Assembly: GCA_943788025.1 (NCBI GenBank)
Contig: CALSOR010000012.1
Span: 62,001 to 126,000 of the forward strand
Direction: 5' to 3'
Source: JABAAE01 sp905480545
Lineage (GTDB): Bacteria; Planctomycetota; Planctomycetia; Pirellulales; Pirellulaceae
Length of the DNA stretch: 64,000 nt
Part shown: in pieces, positions 1 through 9,566 of the stretch
Position numbering within the stretch: position 1 is the first letter of the stretch
Layout: every line of letters starts with the position of its first letter
The notes under the pieces: model-generated
The model's database searches: none
What the model was told of the DNA's origin: nothing
Seen by the model: only the letters and a program-made list of their open reading frames with translations
Position numbers and translations under genes: made by a program

Positions 1-562
1 CCGCAGAATGGCCACCAAGATTGACAAGTTCTTCGTTCGGAACGGTGTGGCATTCAAGGCAGCTTTTGGCCATCAAATACAGATTGCTTGGGTTTCGCAT
101 TCCTTGTTCAATCGCTTTATTCAGTCGCATCTTTGCATGTGTGGTCGACTCTTGCGCCTTGTTTGCAAATGGGCCGCCATAGTCGTTGTGGATAGGTACC
201 CAATCTTTTCCTGCACCATGACATGATTCGCACGAGACGCCAGCAACAGGGCTGAGTTTGCCATTGGATTTTTCGATTTGGGTGTAATGGCATTTGACGC
301 AAACATCGCTGCGTTTGATCGAGCTAATTCCCATGCGTTGGGCAATTGCTTTGGCCTCAGGTCGCCGATGCAAAGTTTCATAAGATCGATAATGCGGGGT
401 TTGTTTCCAAACGGCGTCGGCCTGAGTGTGACACTTGATGCAGCCTTCTGCCGTTATTACCTTTTTGGGGTCGCAATGGGGGACCTGACCATAAGAACTC
501 TTGGCAACAAGAATGCATGCTGTGGCCGCTAAGGCGATCGCGATTTTTCGCGTGATGGGCAT
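1..562 (-). CDS. Multihaem cytochrome c, c554/c-prime type (partial, C-terminus outside window)
   Basis: Exported electron-carrier protein running off the left edge, so only about 187 N-terminal residues are visible. The ATG at 562 is followed by a short signal peptide ending near residue 25 (AKSSYGQ). Four CxxCH haem c motifs are present: CIKCH (41-45), CVKCH (88-92), CESCH (111-115) and CLECH (168-172); more may follow. The spacing resembles the cytochrome c554/c-prime multihaem family, which moves electrons in the periplasm. It starts 28 bases after the stop of the flavin/2Fe-2S reductase and is probably co-transcribed with it, so the reductase may be its electron donor or acceptor; that partnership is inference. 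No full-length start is offered in other frames of this strand. The haem count and physiological substrate cannot be told from the fragment. Confidence 0.8.
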   Translation of the reverse strand, partial: MPITRKIAIALAATACILVAKSSYGQVPHCDPKKVITAEGCIKCHTQADAVWKQTPHYRSYETLHRRPEAKAIAQRMGISSIKRSDVCVKCHYTQIEKSNGKLSPVAGVSCESCHGAGKDWVPIHNDYGGPFANKAQESTTHAKMRLNKAIEQGMRNPSNLYLMAKSCLECHTVPNEELVNLGGHSA

Positions 563-590
563 AACGGGGCGATATGATTTGATTCGTGGA

Positions 591-1914
591 TTACGCATCG
601 ATCTCGACGTTTCCGATGGGGCGGGCTACGCATGACAATGCGCAGCCATTTTCTGGTTGGCAGCCTGGGGCCTTGGTATATCTAACTTTCCCTAGCAACA
701 AAGCAACCTCACAAGTACCACAGTTACCGGTACGACAGCCAGAATCGAGTTCAATTCCAAATTCCTCAGCCACTTCCAAAATCGATTCGAATTCGTCCGA
801 CCAGTCGACTGTGACATTTGATTTTGTGAAGGATACCTGGGATGAAGTGTTGGTCTCCGAATCACCTTCGGCAACAACATTTCGACGACTTTCTATGTTT
901 GTTCTCCGGCGGCGTTGTGCGCGCCGACGCTCGACAGACGGACCAAAGCCTTCCGAATGAACTTGAGATGACGGCACACCCCATTCTTCCAGTCCCTGTG
1001 CCACCGTCATCATAAAGGGGCGGGGGCCGCAGAGGTAATAATGGAAGTTGTTAGATGGAAGGGTTGATCGTAGTAAGTCGATGGACACCCAGCCTTTCAC
1101 ATCGTAATCAACGCCTTGGTTGTCGCTCTCACTGGGGTTCGAGTAGCAAGTGACGATATGGACGTTACGATTTTGCTTGCTGATTTGCCGCATCTCGTTT
1201 CGAAACGGATGGTTATCACTATTGGTTCCGCCAAAGAAAACGATCACGCGTCGGTGTGGTTGTAATTTAATCATTGTTGACAACATGCTAAAAATCGGTG
1301 TTACACCGATTCCAGCGGCCATCAGAATCACAGGTCGATCGTCATTTAAGTCAACATTAAACAACCCTTTGGGTGACTTGCACTGCAGCAAATCACCCAC
1401 TTGGAGCTCATCGTTCACAAACGAGCTCGCTCTTCCGGCCGGTGCATCAGATTGATCACGCGGTGCCAAAGCTTTCTTCACTGTCACTCTGAAGTATTCT
1501 TGATTTGGAGCATCTGACAGCGAATAGCATCGAACTATTGGCTTTTTTTCATTTGGAAAATCGATGGAAAAAGTCAGGTATTGCCCCGGTTTGTAGAATG
1601 GGAGCGGGCGTTGGTCTTGGGGACGCAAGTAGACCGACGTTACCTCTTTTGCCTCACGCACCATTTTGGCAACAACAAACGGTGCGTAATCCCTGCCATC
1701 CGACGGCACCTTCGGTGATTTGTCGATCGATTTTCGCCGCTGCAAGCTTTTGTTCCAAAATCGCCAAGCTAAGCTTGGTTTGCTGTTTTTGAGCGAAGTG
1801 GCGACTGATCGATCCACCCACCCAAAACGACATCTGGACGACGACCATCAGGATCAGTGTGATCCCTGAAATCAAGAAAAAGTTGTCGCTAGCAAAAATT
1901 TCGAATTCGAACAT
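591..1914 (-). CDS. Membrane-anchored FAD/NAD(P)H reductase with C-terminal 2Fe-2S ferredoxin domain (frameshifted)
   Basis: Electron-transfer reductase of about 440 residues if one frameshift is repaired. From the ATG at 1914 the first frame gives an N-terminal membrane helix (ISGITLILMVVVQMSFWV) and then a basic stretch ending GWQGLR. The rest is in another frame and starts FVVAKMVREAKEV; it contains the FAD-binding RCYSLS motif, the NAD-binding region (LMAAGIGVTPIFSML) and a C-terminal ferredoxin domain with CRTGNCGTC plus a distal Cys in ALSCVA. The join lies near 1681-1683, where one extra base (the A, or one of two C on the coding strand) separates the frames. A start within the second frame would lose the membrane anchor and add about 45 unrelated residues. 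The domain order matches planctomycete membrane reductases as I remember them. Sequence error or decay are both possible. Downstream lies the multihaem cytochrome. Confidence 0.75.
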
Positions 1915-2093
1915 TTCCAACCGCTAGAAAGTGAAAACAGAATGGCCTGTAATCATTTCATCGGTAATTCCGATTTTGCAGGTCATTTTATTCCGCAAAA
2001 AAATGGACTACGGATTTGCCATGGAATTGTGTCCTACGTTTAAGGAAACGCGTTGCGCTCCAATTTACCTGTCTCCGTTTTGAACAATCGACG

Positions 2094-3915
2094 ATGGAAC
2101 TCTCTGCCTACAATTCGAGACAGCATAAGCAGATTCAACTGCAGAGTAGTGCCGTTTCGATCGGTAGCGATGACGCTCAGGTCGATTGGAAAATCGACGA
2201 TCCACGGATCTCTCCATTTCAATTTTCGATTTCTGTTGAAACATTGGAATTGGAAAAATCTGACACGTCCAACAGGGCTTCACGGCAAACCGAAACACAA
2301 ACAAGGGTTATACTTAAAAACCATGGCCGCTCCATCATTTTAAGTTCTGGTCGGCGGGTCCACGGTGGGCATGCCAGCGAGATTGAAATCCCAGCGTTGT
2401 TTTGGATCGGAGAAACTTGCTTCTCAGTGCAACCGAGTATGACTCCGTCCAATGTTGAGTCATTGGCGACGCTGCCGTCCTTCAATGGTGACGTGACAGG
2501 CGAGGAGCTGGCAAAAATTTTGGGAAAGTCGCCAGCCGCAACAACTCTAATTCATTGGTTCCAATCGATTGGGCTTTTGCAAAGGAGTGTCGGCGGTTCG
2601 AAAGAGTTTTTTGCCGACGCCGCCCACGCGGTATTTGATCCAGGTGGCCTGGACTCGGGGATGATCATTACTGTCAAGAACGGCCAATACGAAATTGCGA
2701 CCAGCTTTATTTCAAATCCCGAGCTTGGGATCGGTTTTGAACGCGATGTTGTTCAGGCCTGCGTTGAGTCGGGTAAGACGGTTTTTCATGACGTCCAGAA
2801 TTTTGAAGACCCAGACTGCAAATTGCGGCATGCGGTCGTTGCATCGCCTATTTTCGACCATCGGTCAAATCTGATTGGTGTGGTTTATGGTTCAAGATGC
2901 CGGCACAGAAACAACTTTCGACAAGGAATTCGCCCGCTCGAAGCCCAGTTCATTCAAGTCGTGAGCGAGTGTGTGACCGCAGGAATGGTTCGGTTAGCAC
3001 AAGAAGCTGACGCTGCAAGAACGCGCGTGCAATTCGAACAGGTCTTCTCACCGAAACTGGTGGAAACTCTGCAGCGTGATCCAAGTATTTTAGACGGTCA
3101 CGAACGAGAAGTTACCGTGATGTTTTGTGATATGCGTGCCTCAACCGTGATTACTGAACAACTACCGCCACGCGAAGTCTATAACGTTTTGGCTGATGTG
3201 ATGGATCAGCTAACAGAAAAAATTCTCCAACATGAGGGTGTCGTAATTGATTATTACGGCGACGGGCTTGCTGCGTTCTGGAACGCACCGGTTGATCAGG
3301 AGAATCACGCATCGCTAGCAGTGCGAGCCGGATTGGACATCATCGATTCTCTACCCGAGATCAATAATGACTGGCGCCAGGTTCTAGGAAGAAACATTCA
3401 AGTTGGTATTGGCATCAATACGGGGGTCGCGTTGATCGGGAATTCAGGAAGTCGTTGGCGGTTGAAGTATGGACCGCGGGGAAAAAAACGTCAACATCGC
3501 GTGCCGAATCGAAGGTGCTACAAAAGACTTTGGCATTCCAATTCTCATTTCTGAATCGACCTGCAAAAAAATTGAGAAAGACTTTGTCACACGGCGAGTC
3601 TTTTCAAGTCAGCTCGCCGGGTTTAATGAACAGTTTGACTTGTACCAGCCGTTTGACACCAACATGGATGTTAGGGAGTTGGAACGGCTGAGGAACTATG
3701 AATCAGCTCTCAAACTCTACCAACAAGGGGATTTCCTGGATTCGATCGAGCGGCTCTTGGAAATGGAAATGAAGGGGTGTAACGACGCGGCAATCGAGTA
3801 TTTATTGAAGGCCAACAGAAACGCGATGAAGCAACAAATACCCACAAGTGAGGATTTGCACCGCTCACACACGAAAAATCGTCGGCCTGAAAATCCCGAT
3901 GTCTCGCAACGGTAG
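2094..3915 (+). CDS. Class III adenylate/guanylate cyclase with FHA-like and GAF-like domains (frameshifted)
   Basis: Probable cAMP-type signalling enzyme, about 606 residues once a frameshift is repaired. Residues 1-120 resemble a degenerate FHA domain, about 135-290 a GAF-like sensor, and about 335-500 the class III cyclase domain. Metal-binding aspartates are in VMFCDMRAST (near 345) and YYGDGLAAFW (near 387); GIGINTGVALIGN and the transition-state Asn/Arg in NVNIACRIEG are also visible. The frame changes at a run of seven A (3482-3488): the first frame ends LKYGPRGKK and continues as unrelated sequence to 3554, while the second carries KNVNIACRIEGATKDFGIPIL to 3915. Removing one A restores continuity. 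A TPR-like tail follows. The ATG at 2094 was chosen over a TTG at 2018-2016 upstream because the upstream residues look non-coding. It is divergent from the reductase gene. Confidence 0.75.
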
Positions 3916-4908
3916 GACGCTGGTCAGTGCCATGCTGCGAAATTTAATTTGCTCACTACCTTGATAGTCGACGGTATAGCAGCGTTTTGTATTTGGAGAG
4001 TCGGTGGGTATGGTCGAGGGCATTTAGGAATTGGCCCTCTGGACATTGATTTGACTTTGTCGCTGCGCATCCTCAGCTGTTAGCGATTTCGGCGAATCTT
4101 CCTCAACGATTTGCGCTAAGACCAGGTGCGGTTTGATAGATCGGTCCGAAAGGCAAGTCAAACATCGAGCGATCTCCATAATGCGGGTGCGTCAACTGAT
4201 GGACCAGTAATCGCAAATGGGAATCTGTTCTATTCTCCGCGTTAGCTCTGTGCAACGGCGACGGATTGGTTGCGAAGATTTTCGTTCCTAACTTCTTCGC
4301 TTCGTTCGCAATATCCCTGATGCTTGCAATGCATTCGTTGACTTTGGTCAAATTGTGCAATACTCTCTCTACGTAAAACTGCGCGTTTTCAATCCATGTG
4401 CTCCCAGGCGGTAACCCAAGCCCTCAAAATCACGCGGGCTATTGGTGATGGGGCGTAACCGATAATTCCCATTGCCGCGATATCACCAAGAAAAGCTTCG
4501 GAATGCAATTTTAGATCATGCTTCTCGTGACGCGCAGAGGTGGTCCAAGGATAAATGTTGGTCGCTATTTAAAGCTTTTCATCCTGTGTCTTCGGCAGCG
4601 TTCAAAATCGATGTGAATGTGGGGGAGAACGCTGCAATGCCACAGTAAGTAAGAATTCGCCTTCTGATGTGTTTCCTGGTCCTAACATTTCAGACCTTTT
4701 TGCTCGTTTGGAGTTTTGTTGCATTGGTTCAGAATCCATCTTTAGGCACGCCTTTTGTTGACGTGGGAGAACGATGATCGAATTGCGGCTAACGCATCTC
4801 AATCCCAGTCTATCCTTAGCTGAGATTTAAAATAAATCATAAAGATTCGGTGATAACCAGCCGATAAAGTTTTCGTAACCGGAATAACTTACCAGGCTAG
4901 CGGATTCA
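3916..4908. other. Long intergenic stretch with a possible gene remnant
   Basis: Nearly 1 kb between the cyclase and the porin. The only coding-like signal is on the minus strand at 4103-4590, described separately. The rest (3916-4102 and about 4600-4908) shows no open frame I would defend, no terminator hairpin with a T-tract after the cyclase, and no recognisable RNA gene. The AT-rich segment at 4820-4905 just before the porin start is a reasonable place for its promoter, but I could not pick out a clear consensus. Confidence 0.4.
4103..4590 (-). pseudogene. Possible decayed coding region of unknown function
   Basis: Protein-like sequence is spread over two minus-strand frames. One frame, from about 4570, reads NIYPWTTSARHEKHDLKL and then GDIAAMGIIGYAPSPI before hitting a stop near 4395. 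A second frame, from about 4410 to 4103, reads FYVERVLHNLTKVNECIASI and later HYGDRSMFDLPFGPIYQT. Neither has a convincing start codon with the full sequence behind it. Together they would make roughly 160 residues. The section with KKLGTKIFATNPSPL recalls the conserved strand-loop of SGNH/GDSL-type hydrolases, but I cannot assign a family. A truncated, frame-disrupted remnant is the simplest reading; chance open frames are the alternative. Confidence 0.35.
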
Positions 4909-6363
4909 ATGACTCTTCCAGCGAACATCAGAAATCGCGTTTTGCGTTTGGGGATGAGCCTGATTTTCTTGACTGGAATGTTGGTCGTGCTGGGTTCCCG
5001 TAAGGACGCACACTCGCAGGAAATTGGCGACGTAAATCGGCCAGGAAGCGGATCGCAACAAGACTATTTTTCTGGCAGCTCGTCCTCTCCGCCGGCGATA
5101 ATCGTTCGATCGCGTGCTGACTCATCAGTAATGAACGCCTCCAGTCAGGAGCCCGAACTCGTTGCCCGGCCCTTGATCGATCAATCCATTGCCAGCCAAC
5201 CCGTATTCGAGGAAGACGGTAATTGGTTTATTGATCTCGATACCGGGTACACCAGCCAAATGCTGGATTTTCAGAACAGGCAAGGTGACAAAGAAGTCAT
5301 TTTGCTCGAACAGTCGTTTCTTAACGGTGGCCAAATGGGTTTGACGATTGGAGCCCAGTTTCGAGCTTCCGGGCTTTTCGCTCAAACGAATCGAACCGGG
5401 AAATTCTCTTACTTTGGCCGCTTTCCGACCGATTTCTCCGGAAACTCCGCATCCGATTTTCGATTGCTGCATGCGAATCAGTCCGTTTCAGCACATTTTA
5501 ATCCGATGGTTCATGGCTATTTTGAGACGTTGTTTTCGGATGTGTTTTCCTTCGGCGACTTTAAGCAGGGGAGTTTTCAAGTTCGCCAAGCGTATGTCGT
5601 GTTTGGTGATTTATCTCGTTCGCCCTATTACGCTTTCATCGGAAAAAAGAATCTTTCGTTCGGCAGTATGGGGACACTAAGCCCGTTTTCACAAGCGATA
5701 CCATGGCATTATTTTGGCGCACTCGCGGAAGGAGCGGGAATAGGTTTTGATAATCAGCGACTCAACGCAACGATTACCGCTCTAAATGGAAGTCGCGGGA
5801 TTAGGGTTGTTGATTCAGATGAAAAAGGCCATTTAAACAATTTTGCTGCAAATGTTTTGCTGCGAACTCCGCTCCAAGGGGAAGATCAGTTCGATATCGG
5901 GGCAGGGTACCTGCATGGAACCATCTACAACGCACCCGTTGCTGAGCATCTTGACCCGACGCTGTTTGGGCCAAACAACGGAGCATTCGATATCAACGCG
6001 GCCCTGAAACTGGGGCGGCTTCAACTTGCAGGCGAGTATGTGCAAACCGTAAATCCATGGCCGGCAACGGAGCACGAGGTTATTGCCTACCGGGCGGAAG
6101 CCGCATACGACATGTTCATCGGCGATATGGCGGCTCGAAGTTCGGTGAGTTGGAGTGAAGGGATCCAGGGCAGTTCGGAGACTGAGTTTGAATTCAACCG
6201 ACAATTGGTTCTGGGCCTCAGTGTACAGCCGTACCCGAACACAACGTTGACATTTGAGTATGTGCGCGGCAGCGGTTTTGCGCCACTAACGGGAATTCAA
6301 AAAGTCAGTGACAAGGACGTTGTTCAGGACTCTCTGGTGTTAGGCGCCGTAATTTCGTTGTAG
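4909..6363 (+). CDS. Outer-membrane beta-barrel protein, LbtU/porin-like
   Basis: Protein of 484 residues with a signal peptide: basic start, hydrophobic core LGMSLIFLTGMLVVLG, cleavage probably near AHSQ at residue 37. After a low-complexity linker of about 70 residues the remainder is rich in alternating aromatic/polar beta-strand patterns, many tyrosine- or phenylalanine-ended strands, and closes with LVLGAVISL, a terminal strand typical of outer-membrane barrels. Features such as FRLLHANQSVSAHFNP and AYVVFGDL are reminiscent of the LbtU siderophore-porin family. This family form is a 16-strand-like barrel involved in uptake across the outer membrane; the substrate here is unknown. It stands alone, with the convergent glycogen phosphorylase gene 133 bases downstream. 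Confidence 0.65.
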   Translation: MTLPANIRNRVLRLGMSLIFLTGMLVVLGSRKDAHSQEIGDVNRPGSGSQQDYFSGSSSSPPAIIVRSRADSSVMNASSQEPELVARPLIDQSIASQPVFEEDGNWFIDLDTGYTSQMLDFQNRQGDKEVILLEQSFLNGGQMGLTIGAQFRASGLFAQTNRTGKFSYFGRFPTDFSGNSASDFRLLHANQSVSAHFNPMVHGYFETLFSDVFSFGDFKQGSFQVRQAYVVFGDLSRSPYYAFIGKKNLSFGSMGTLSPFSQAIPWHYFGALAEGAGIGFDNQRLNATITALNGSRGIRVVDSDEKGHLNNFAANVLLRTPLQGEDQFDIGAGYLHGTIYNAPVAEHLDPTLFGPNNGAFDINAALKLGRLQLAGEYVQTVNPWPATEHEVIAYRAEAAYDMFIGDMAARSSVSWSEGIQGSSETEFEFNRQLVLGLSVQPYPNTTLTFEYVRGSGFAPLTGIQKVSDKDVVQDSLVLGAVISL

Positions 6364-6496
6364 AGACAGCTTTTAAACTCAGCAACAAAATCAATTGCAG
6401 ACCGGAATCTCGAACATGTTGTCTTCGATTCCATAGCGCCCACACCTTCAATAAGTCCCTGCACACCAGGGAAGTTGAATTCTCGTCCCCAATCGA

Positions 6497-8956
6497 CTAC
6501 ACGTGCCAAATTTCATCAGCGTATTGCCGGATCGTTCGGTCGCTGGAGAACCATCCGCTACTCGCCGAATTGTGAATGCTCATGCGGTTCCAGGTCTCGA
6601 CGTCTTGGTAAACTTCACCAACATTCTTTTGTGCGTCAATAAAGCTTTTTAGATCTGCTACTGTCATCCATTGATCGCCGGCGTTTCGGAGCCCTTGGAT
6701 TAAAAGATCGAAAATTCCTGGCTCTGATGCACTGAATCGTCCAGACTCAAGATGATGAAAAATCCGTTTTAATTCGTCCGTCTGATCGATCAAAGCGTTG
6801 GGATTGTATGATGCTCTGGCAGCGTCAATTTCGTGCTTTTCCAAACCAAACAAAAAGAAGTTTTCTGCACCAGCTTTTTCACGAATTTCGATATTGGCTC
6901 CGTCGAAAGTGCCAATCGTCAGAGCGCCGTTCATCATGAATTTCATGTTGCCCGTTCCGGATGCTTCTTTGCCGGCTGTTGAAATTTGCTCGGACAATTC
7001 AGTCGCTGGGCAAATAACCTCCATTGATGAAACACGGTAGTTCGGGAAAAAGATCAACTGTAATTTGCCCTTTGCTGTTGGGTCATTGTTGATCACGGAT
7101 GCAACATTGTTGATCAGTTTGATGATCAACTTGGCAACGTGATAACCTGGTGCCGCTTTTCCACCGATGATCACGACACGAGGCTGAATCGTTTCTCCAC
7201 GAAGAATCTGATCGTAAAGATGGATGACATGCAATACGTTCATCAATTGACGTTTGTATTCATGAATCCGTTTTACTTGAACATCAAACAGAGCACTGGT
7301 GTCAACCGAAAAGCCGGTCGTCGTTTGAAGCAGATCAGCCAATCGTTCTTTGTTCGATCGTTTGACATCGATCCATCGTTGTTGAAATTCTTTGTCGTCC
7401 GCAAATGCCGCAAGCCCGGCAATCTCCTGAAAATCAAATTGCCATTTATCCCCGATCGCGTCTGTAATTAGGTCGCGTAAAAGTGGATTGCAATGCGATA
7501 ACCAGCGTCGTGGTGTGACACCATTGGTTTTGTTGTTGAATTTCGTTGGCCATATTTTCTGAAAGTCAGAGAATAGTCCTTCTTTCAGGAGATCGGTGTG
7601 CAGTTGAGCTACGCCATTCACAGAGAAACTGCCCACCAACGCGACATACGCCATGCGGATGTGAGGATGATGGCCGCCCTCGATTAATGAAACTCGCGAA
7701 AGCAATTCGTTATCGCCCGGGAACTTTGTTGAAACTTCGCCCAAGAATCGTTCATTGATTTCGTAAATGATCTCTAAAAGCCGAGGTAGCAACCGGCTAA
7801 ACATCTCAACCGACCACTTCTCCAACGCTTCCGGTAGCAATGTGTGGTTTGTATAAGCCATGCAGCGGTTTACGATTTGCCAGGCCTCTTCCCATTCCAT
7901 TGCGTGCTCATCCATCAACAATCGCATCAGTTCAGGAACCGCACATGCGGGGTGCGTATCATTCAGTTGAAAACAGTTTTTGCCACCGAATTCAGTAAAG
8001 TCTTCGCCATGTTTGGAGACCCATTTTTGAAGAATGTCTTGCAGGGTCGCCGAAACGAGGAAGTATTGTTGCTTCAGCCGAAGTTCTTTGCCGTTTTCGC
8101 TACTGTCGTTTGGGTACAGGACCATCGAAATCTGTTCCGCGTTGATCTTTTTCCCAACAGCCTCGGTGTAACTTCCTGCGTTAAATTCACCAAGATTGAA
8201 GGCGTCCGTTGCGGAAGCCTTCCAAAGTCGTAAAGTGTTGACTCGACCGTTTCTGTATCCCGGAATTGGCATGTCGTACGGAACGGCGAGGACATTGTTG
8301 GTTCCGACCCACTGGACCTTGAAAGTTCCATCGTCCTGCATGCATCTTTCGGTGTGACCATAAAAGCGAATCTCGCGAGTGTCTTCGCTTCTTTCAACTT
8401 CCCAATGATTTCCATCTCGCAGCCAGTTGTCAGGTGCTTCGACCTGATGCCCGGCTTCGAATCGTTGGTGAAACATTCCAAATTCGTAACGGATACCATA
8501 GCCGGTTACCGGCAGTTCAAGGTTCGCGCAGCTATCTAAAAAGCAGGCAGCCAGACGTCCTAATCCACCGTTGCCTAGTCCGGCATCGAGTTCGGCGTCG
8601 TAGATTTCTTCCAAAGTCATCCCATGTTCCATGGCAGACTCTTTCAGTTCTTCTTGTAGGTCCAGATTAAGAACGGCGTTCTGCAACGACCGCCCAATAA
8701 GGAACTCCAGCGAGATGTAATGAACATTCCGTTTGTCTGATTCCCAAGCCTCGCTTCGGGTCTTGGACCAATCGGTCATTAATCGATCACGAACTGACAT
8801 GATCGCCGATTGCAATGCGTAATTAGAATCCAATTTGGATGGGTCAACACCCAAAGTGTACTTGAGGTGTCGATCGATTTCGGAGGCAATGTCTTTTAAT
8901 GGCAAAGAATCGGATGACGGTGAAGACTCGACCATAACGGTATTGTTTGAGCTCAT
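6497..8956 (-). CDS. glgP: Glycogen/starch phosphorylase
   Basis: Glycosyltransferase family 35 enzyme that releases glucose-1-phosphate from glycogen with phosphate; cytoplasmic. The 819-residue length is usual for the family. The N-terminal family motif AWESDKRNVHYISLEFLIGR is intact, as is the pyridoxal-phosphate site GTGNMKFMMNGA near residues 667-678, with the PLP lysine near 672 and TFDGANIEI just after. The ATG at 8956 (MSSNNTVMVESS) was chosen; an in-frame extension to 9040 adds 28 residues with no family similarity. No other glycogen gene is adjacent. Nothing unusual in the coding sequence. Confidence 0.95.
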   Translation of the reverse strand: MSSNNTVMVESSPSSDSLPLKDIASEIDRHLKYTLGVDPSKLDSNYALQSAIMSVRDRLMTDWSKTRSEAWESDKRNVHYISLEFLIGRSLQNAVLNLDLQEELKESAMEHGMTLEEIYDAELDAGLGNGGLGRLAACFLDSCANLELPVTGYGIRYEFGMFHQRFEAGHQVEAPDNWLRDGNHWEVERSEDTREIRFYGHTERCMQDDGTFKVQWVGTNNVLAVPYDMPIPGYRNGRVNTLRLWKASATDAFNLGEFNAGSYTEAVGKKINAEQISMVLYPNDSSENGKELRLKQQYFLVSATLQDILQKWVSKHGEDFTEFGGKNCFQLNDTHPACAVPELMRLLMDEHAMEWEEAWQIVNRCMAYTNHTLLPEALEKWSVEMFSRLLPRLLEIIYEINERFLGEVSTKFPGDNELLSRVSLIEGGHHPHIRMAYVALVGSFSVNGVAQLHTDLLKEGLFSDFQKIWPTKFNNKTNGVTPRRWLSHCNPLLRDLITDAIGDKWQFDFQEIAGLAAFADDKEFQQRWIDVKRSNKERLADLLQTTTGFSVDTSALFDVQVKRIHEYKRQLMNVLHVIHLYDQILRGETIQPRVVIIGGKAAPGYHVAKLIIKLINNVASVINNDPTAKGKLQLIFFPNYRVSSMEVICPATELSEQISTAGKEASGTGNMKFMMNGALTIGTFDGANIEIREKAGAENFFLFGLEKHEIDAARASYNPNALIDQTDELKRIFHHLESGRFSASEPGIFDLLIQGLRNAGDQWMTVADLKSFIDAQKNVGEVYQDVETWNRMSIHNSASSGWFSSDRTIRQYADEIWHV

Positions 8957-9566
8957 TGTTTTTGGATTAAATAGATTTTGAGTGATGACAAATCGATTTG
9001 AAATCAGGGCTAAGAACGTTGATGCGTCAACGTAACCCACAATTGTTCTAGGGAGTGGGGTACGAACGAATCGCTTGAACCCTAGCCGTCAGTTGATTTT
9101 ACGATTTGCTTTGCATTCGGCAAAATAACCAACTCGAAATGCGAGGGAGGAAAGTTTGCTTTTGTCGCTGGCATCTCGGACTGGTTAATCGACAGACAGT
9201 TGGTCAGAAACTTTATCTTGTTATTCGGATTTGGCCAACTATTTGCTGACAACGCATCCGACAAACATGACTTTTGTAGATCTTTCCTGAGATTGACTGA
9301 ACGACGAGGGCTCAGCTTCCGGAAGGTGTATAGGGTATAAATCGGAAAAAAGGGTTCTTCCAAATAAATCGAATTCCGAACAAATGACAGTTTCGCAGGA
9401 TCAGGGCTTCGGTTCTCTTCTGAGAATCGAGTTCTATCTATCGTTTACGCTGCCCCGCAAACGGCAACGCTTCAGCCAGCGATTATGGAACTGAATTAGT
9501 TTGGATGCGCGTTCGACTGCCCGAAAGATTAATGCTCTGAGTTCGGTTTATTCGTTTTTCTGATGC
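8957..9566. other. Intergenic stretch, no gene called
   Basis: About 600 bases between carB and glgP, both on the minus strand. A minus-strand frame at 9082-9363 (93 codons) is open but has no family resemblance and biased, unlikely composition, so I do not call it. A six-base inverted pair CTAGGG/CCCTAG brackets about 9053-9084 just upstream of the glgP extension. I see no hairpin with a T-tract after carB. Confidence 0.4.

Noticed and set aside
9082..9363. 93-codon minus-strand frame between carB and glgP
   Set aside because: No recognisable domain and no ribosome site; judged a chance open frame.
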